A DNA stretch of 64,000 bases from Halorussus salinisoli (lineage in GTDB: Archaea > Halobacteriota > Halobacteria > Halobacteriales > Haladaptataceae), in NCBI GenBank assembly GCA_005239435.1, contig SZNP01000001.1, positions 310,001 through 374,000 of the forward strand, in the 5' to 3' direction. Both the position numbers and the translations under genes were made by a program. The notes under the pieces are model-generated. The model searched no databases. It saw nothing but the letters and a program-made list of their open reading frames with translations, and was not told the DNA's origin. Below are positions 63,959 through 64,000 of this stretch, one piece after another. The first letter of the stretch is position 1; each line of letters begins with the position of its first letter.

Positions 63959-64000
63959 CTACGACCGCTCGTGGACCCAGAACTGCTCGTCGGTCGTGAC
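63959..64000 (-). CDS. Possible C-terminal end of a gene running off the window
   Basis: The minus strand reads in frame from the window edge to TAG at 63959-63961, giving VTTDEQFWVHERS. Composition fits a haloarchaeal C-terminus, but 13 residues are too few to name a family or be certain it is coding. Confidence 0.35.
   Translation of the reverse strand, partial: VTTDEQFWVHERS

Noticed and set aside
63715..64000. Plus-strand Gly/Val-rich frame (GAVGGVVGGAVGAV)
   Set aside because: No ATG, GTG or TTG start follows the preceding stop codon, so it is not listed as a gene.

Overview
This is a GC-rich stretch of a haloarchaeal chromosome (class Halobacteria; a Halorussus- or Haladaptatus-like genus is possible, but I cannot prove it from the sequence). 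The evidence is acidic Asp/Glu-rich proteins, archaeal information-processing genes (aIF1A, Rio1, the Krr1/Dim2-type KH protein, RfcS, ribosomal L40e, Tsr3, Trm1, thermosome), TATA boxes about 27-30 bp upstream of start codons with almost no leader, Tat-type signals, and small protein families known mainly from haloarchaea. Most of the window is stable core genome. One decayed IS200/IS605-type element lies at about 41.7-43.3 kb. There is no rRNA operon, CRISPR array or prophage.

Layout. 0-6.4 kb holds RNA and translation genes: the end of a DUF460 nuclease-like gene, tyrS, aIF1A, a nitroreductase, rio1, trpS and a KH-domain gene. 6.7-11.5 kb holds thermosome thsA, a Bat-type HTH regulator, and the divergent pair lrp/glnA. 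11.5-16.5 kb holds a PAP2 phosphatase, a YihY membrane protein, trm1, a SWIM-type protein and hisH. 16.5-26.5 kb holds a secreted nuclease, a phnDCE-type transporter, a PQQ-propeller/pseudokinase membrane protein, a small operon of DUF5786, endonuclease dU-like protein and uracil-DNA glycosylase, then an MBL hydrolase and MazG. 26.6-39.6 kb holds L40e, secreted beta-helix proteins, tsr3, a multicopper oxidase/ZIP operon, an acyl-CoA dehydrogenase, a DHH phosphoesterase, and an adenylate-forming protein beside an alpha/beta-hydrolase that both lack key catalytic residues. 39.6-50.5 kb holds an HD hydrolase, a Dps protein with low-complexity tails, the IS element, a second YihY protein, alaS and an ABC exporter. 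50.5-64 kb holds rfcS, a bactofilin-like membrane protein, thiL, two site-2 proteases, a zinc-finger membrane protein, nadE, tRNA-Gly(CCC), a lipoprotein, an Nmad3-like protein, an arylsulfotransferase-like protein and a PQQ sugar dehydrogenase.

Most striking observation. The 223-bp space before trpS contains a complete 19-codon open frame with Trp-Arg-Trp in the middle. It sits at a leaderless distance from a promoter-like element. The two Trp codons lie in the loop of a perfect 12-bp stem, and one arm of that stem can instead pair with a 9-nt segment downstream. This is the arrangement expected of a tryptophan-sensing leader-peptide attenuator in front of tryptophanyl-tRNA synthetase, in an archaeon. 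The 5' regions of tyrS and alaS show nothing comparable.

Other points of note are the PQQ-propeller pseudokinase, the paired pseudoenzymes at 36.8-39.2 kb, the Gln/Gly/Ser-rich tails of Dps, and a TnpB gene broken by one frameshift with its RHH partner and right-end hairpin still intact.
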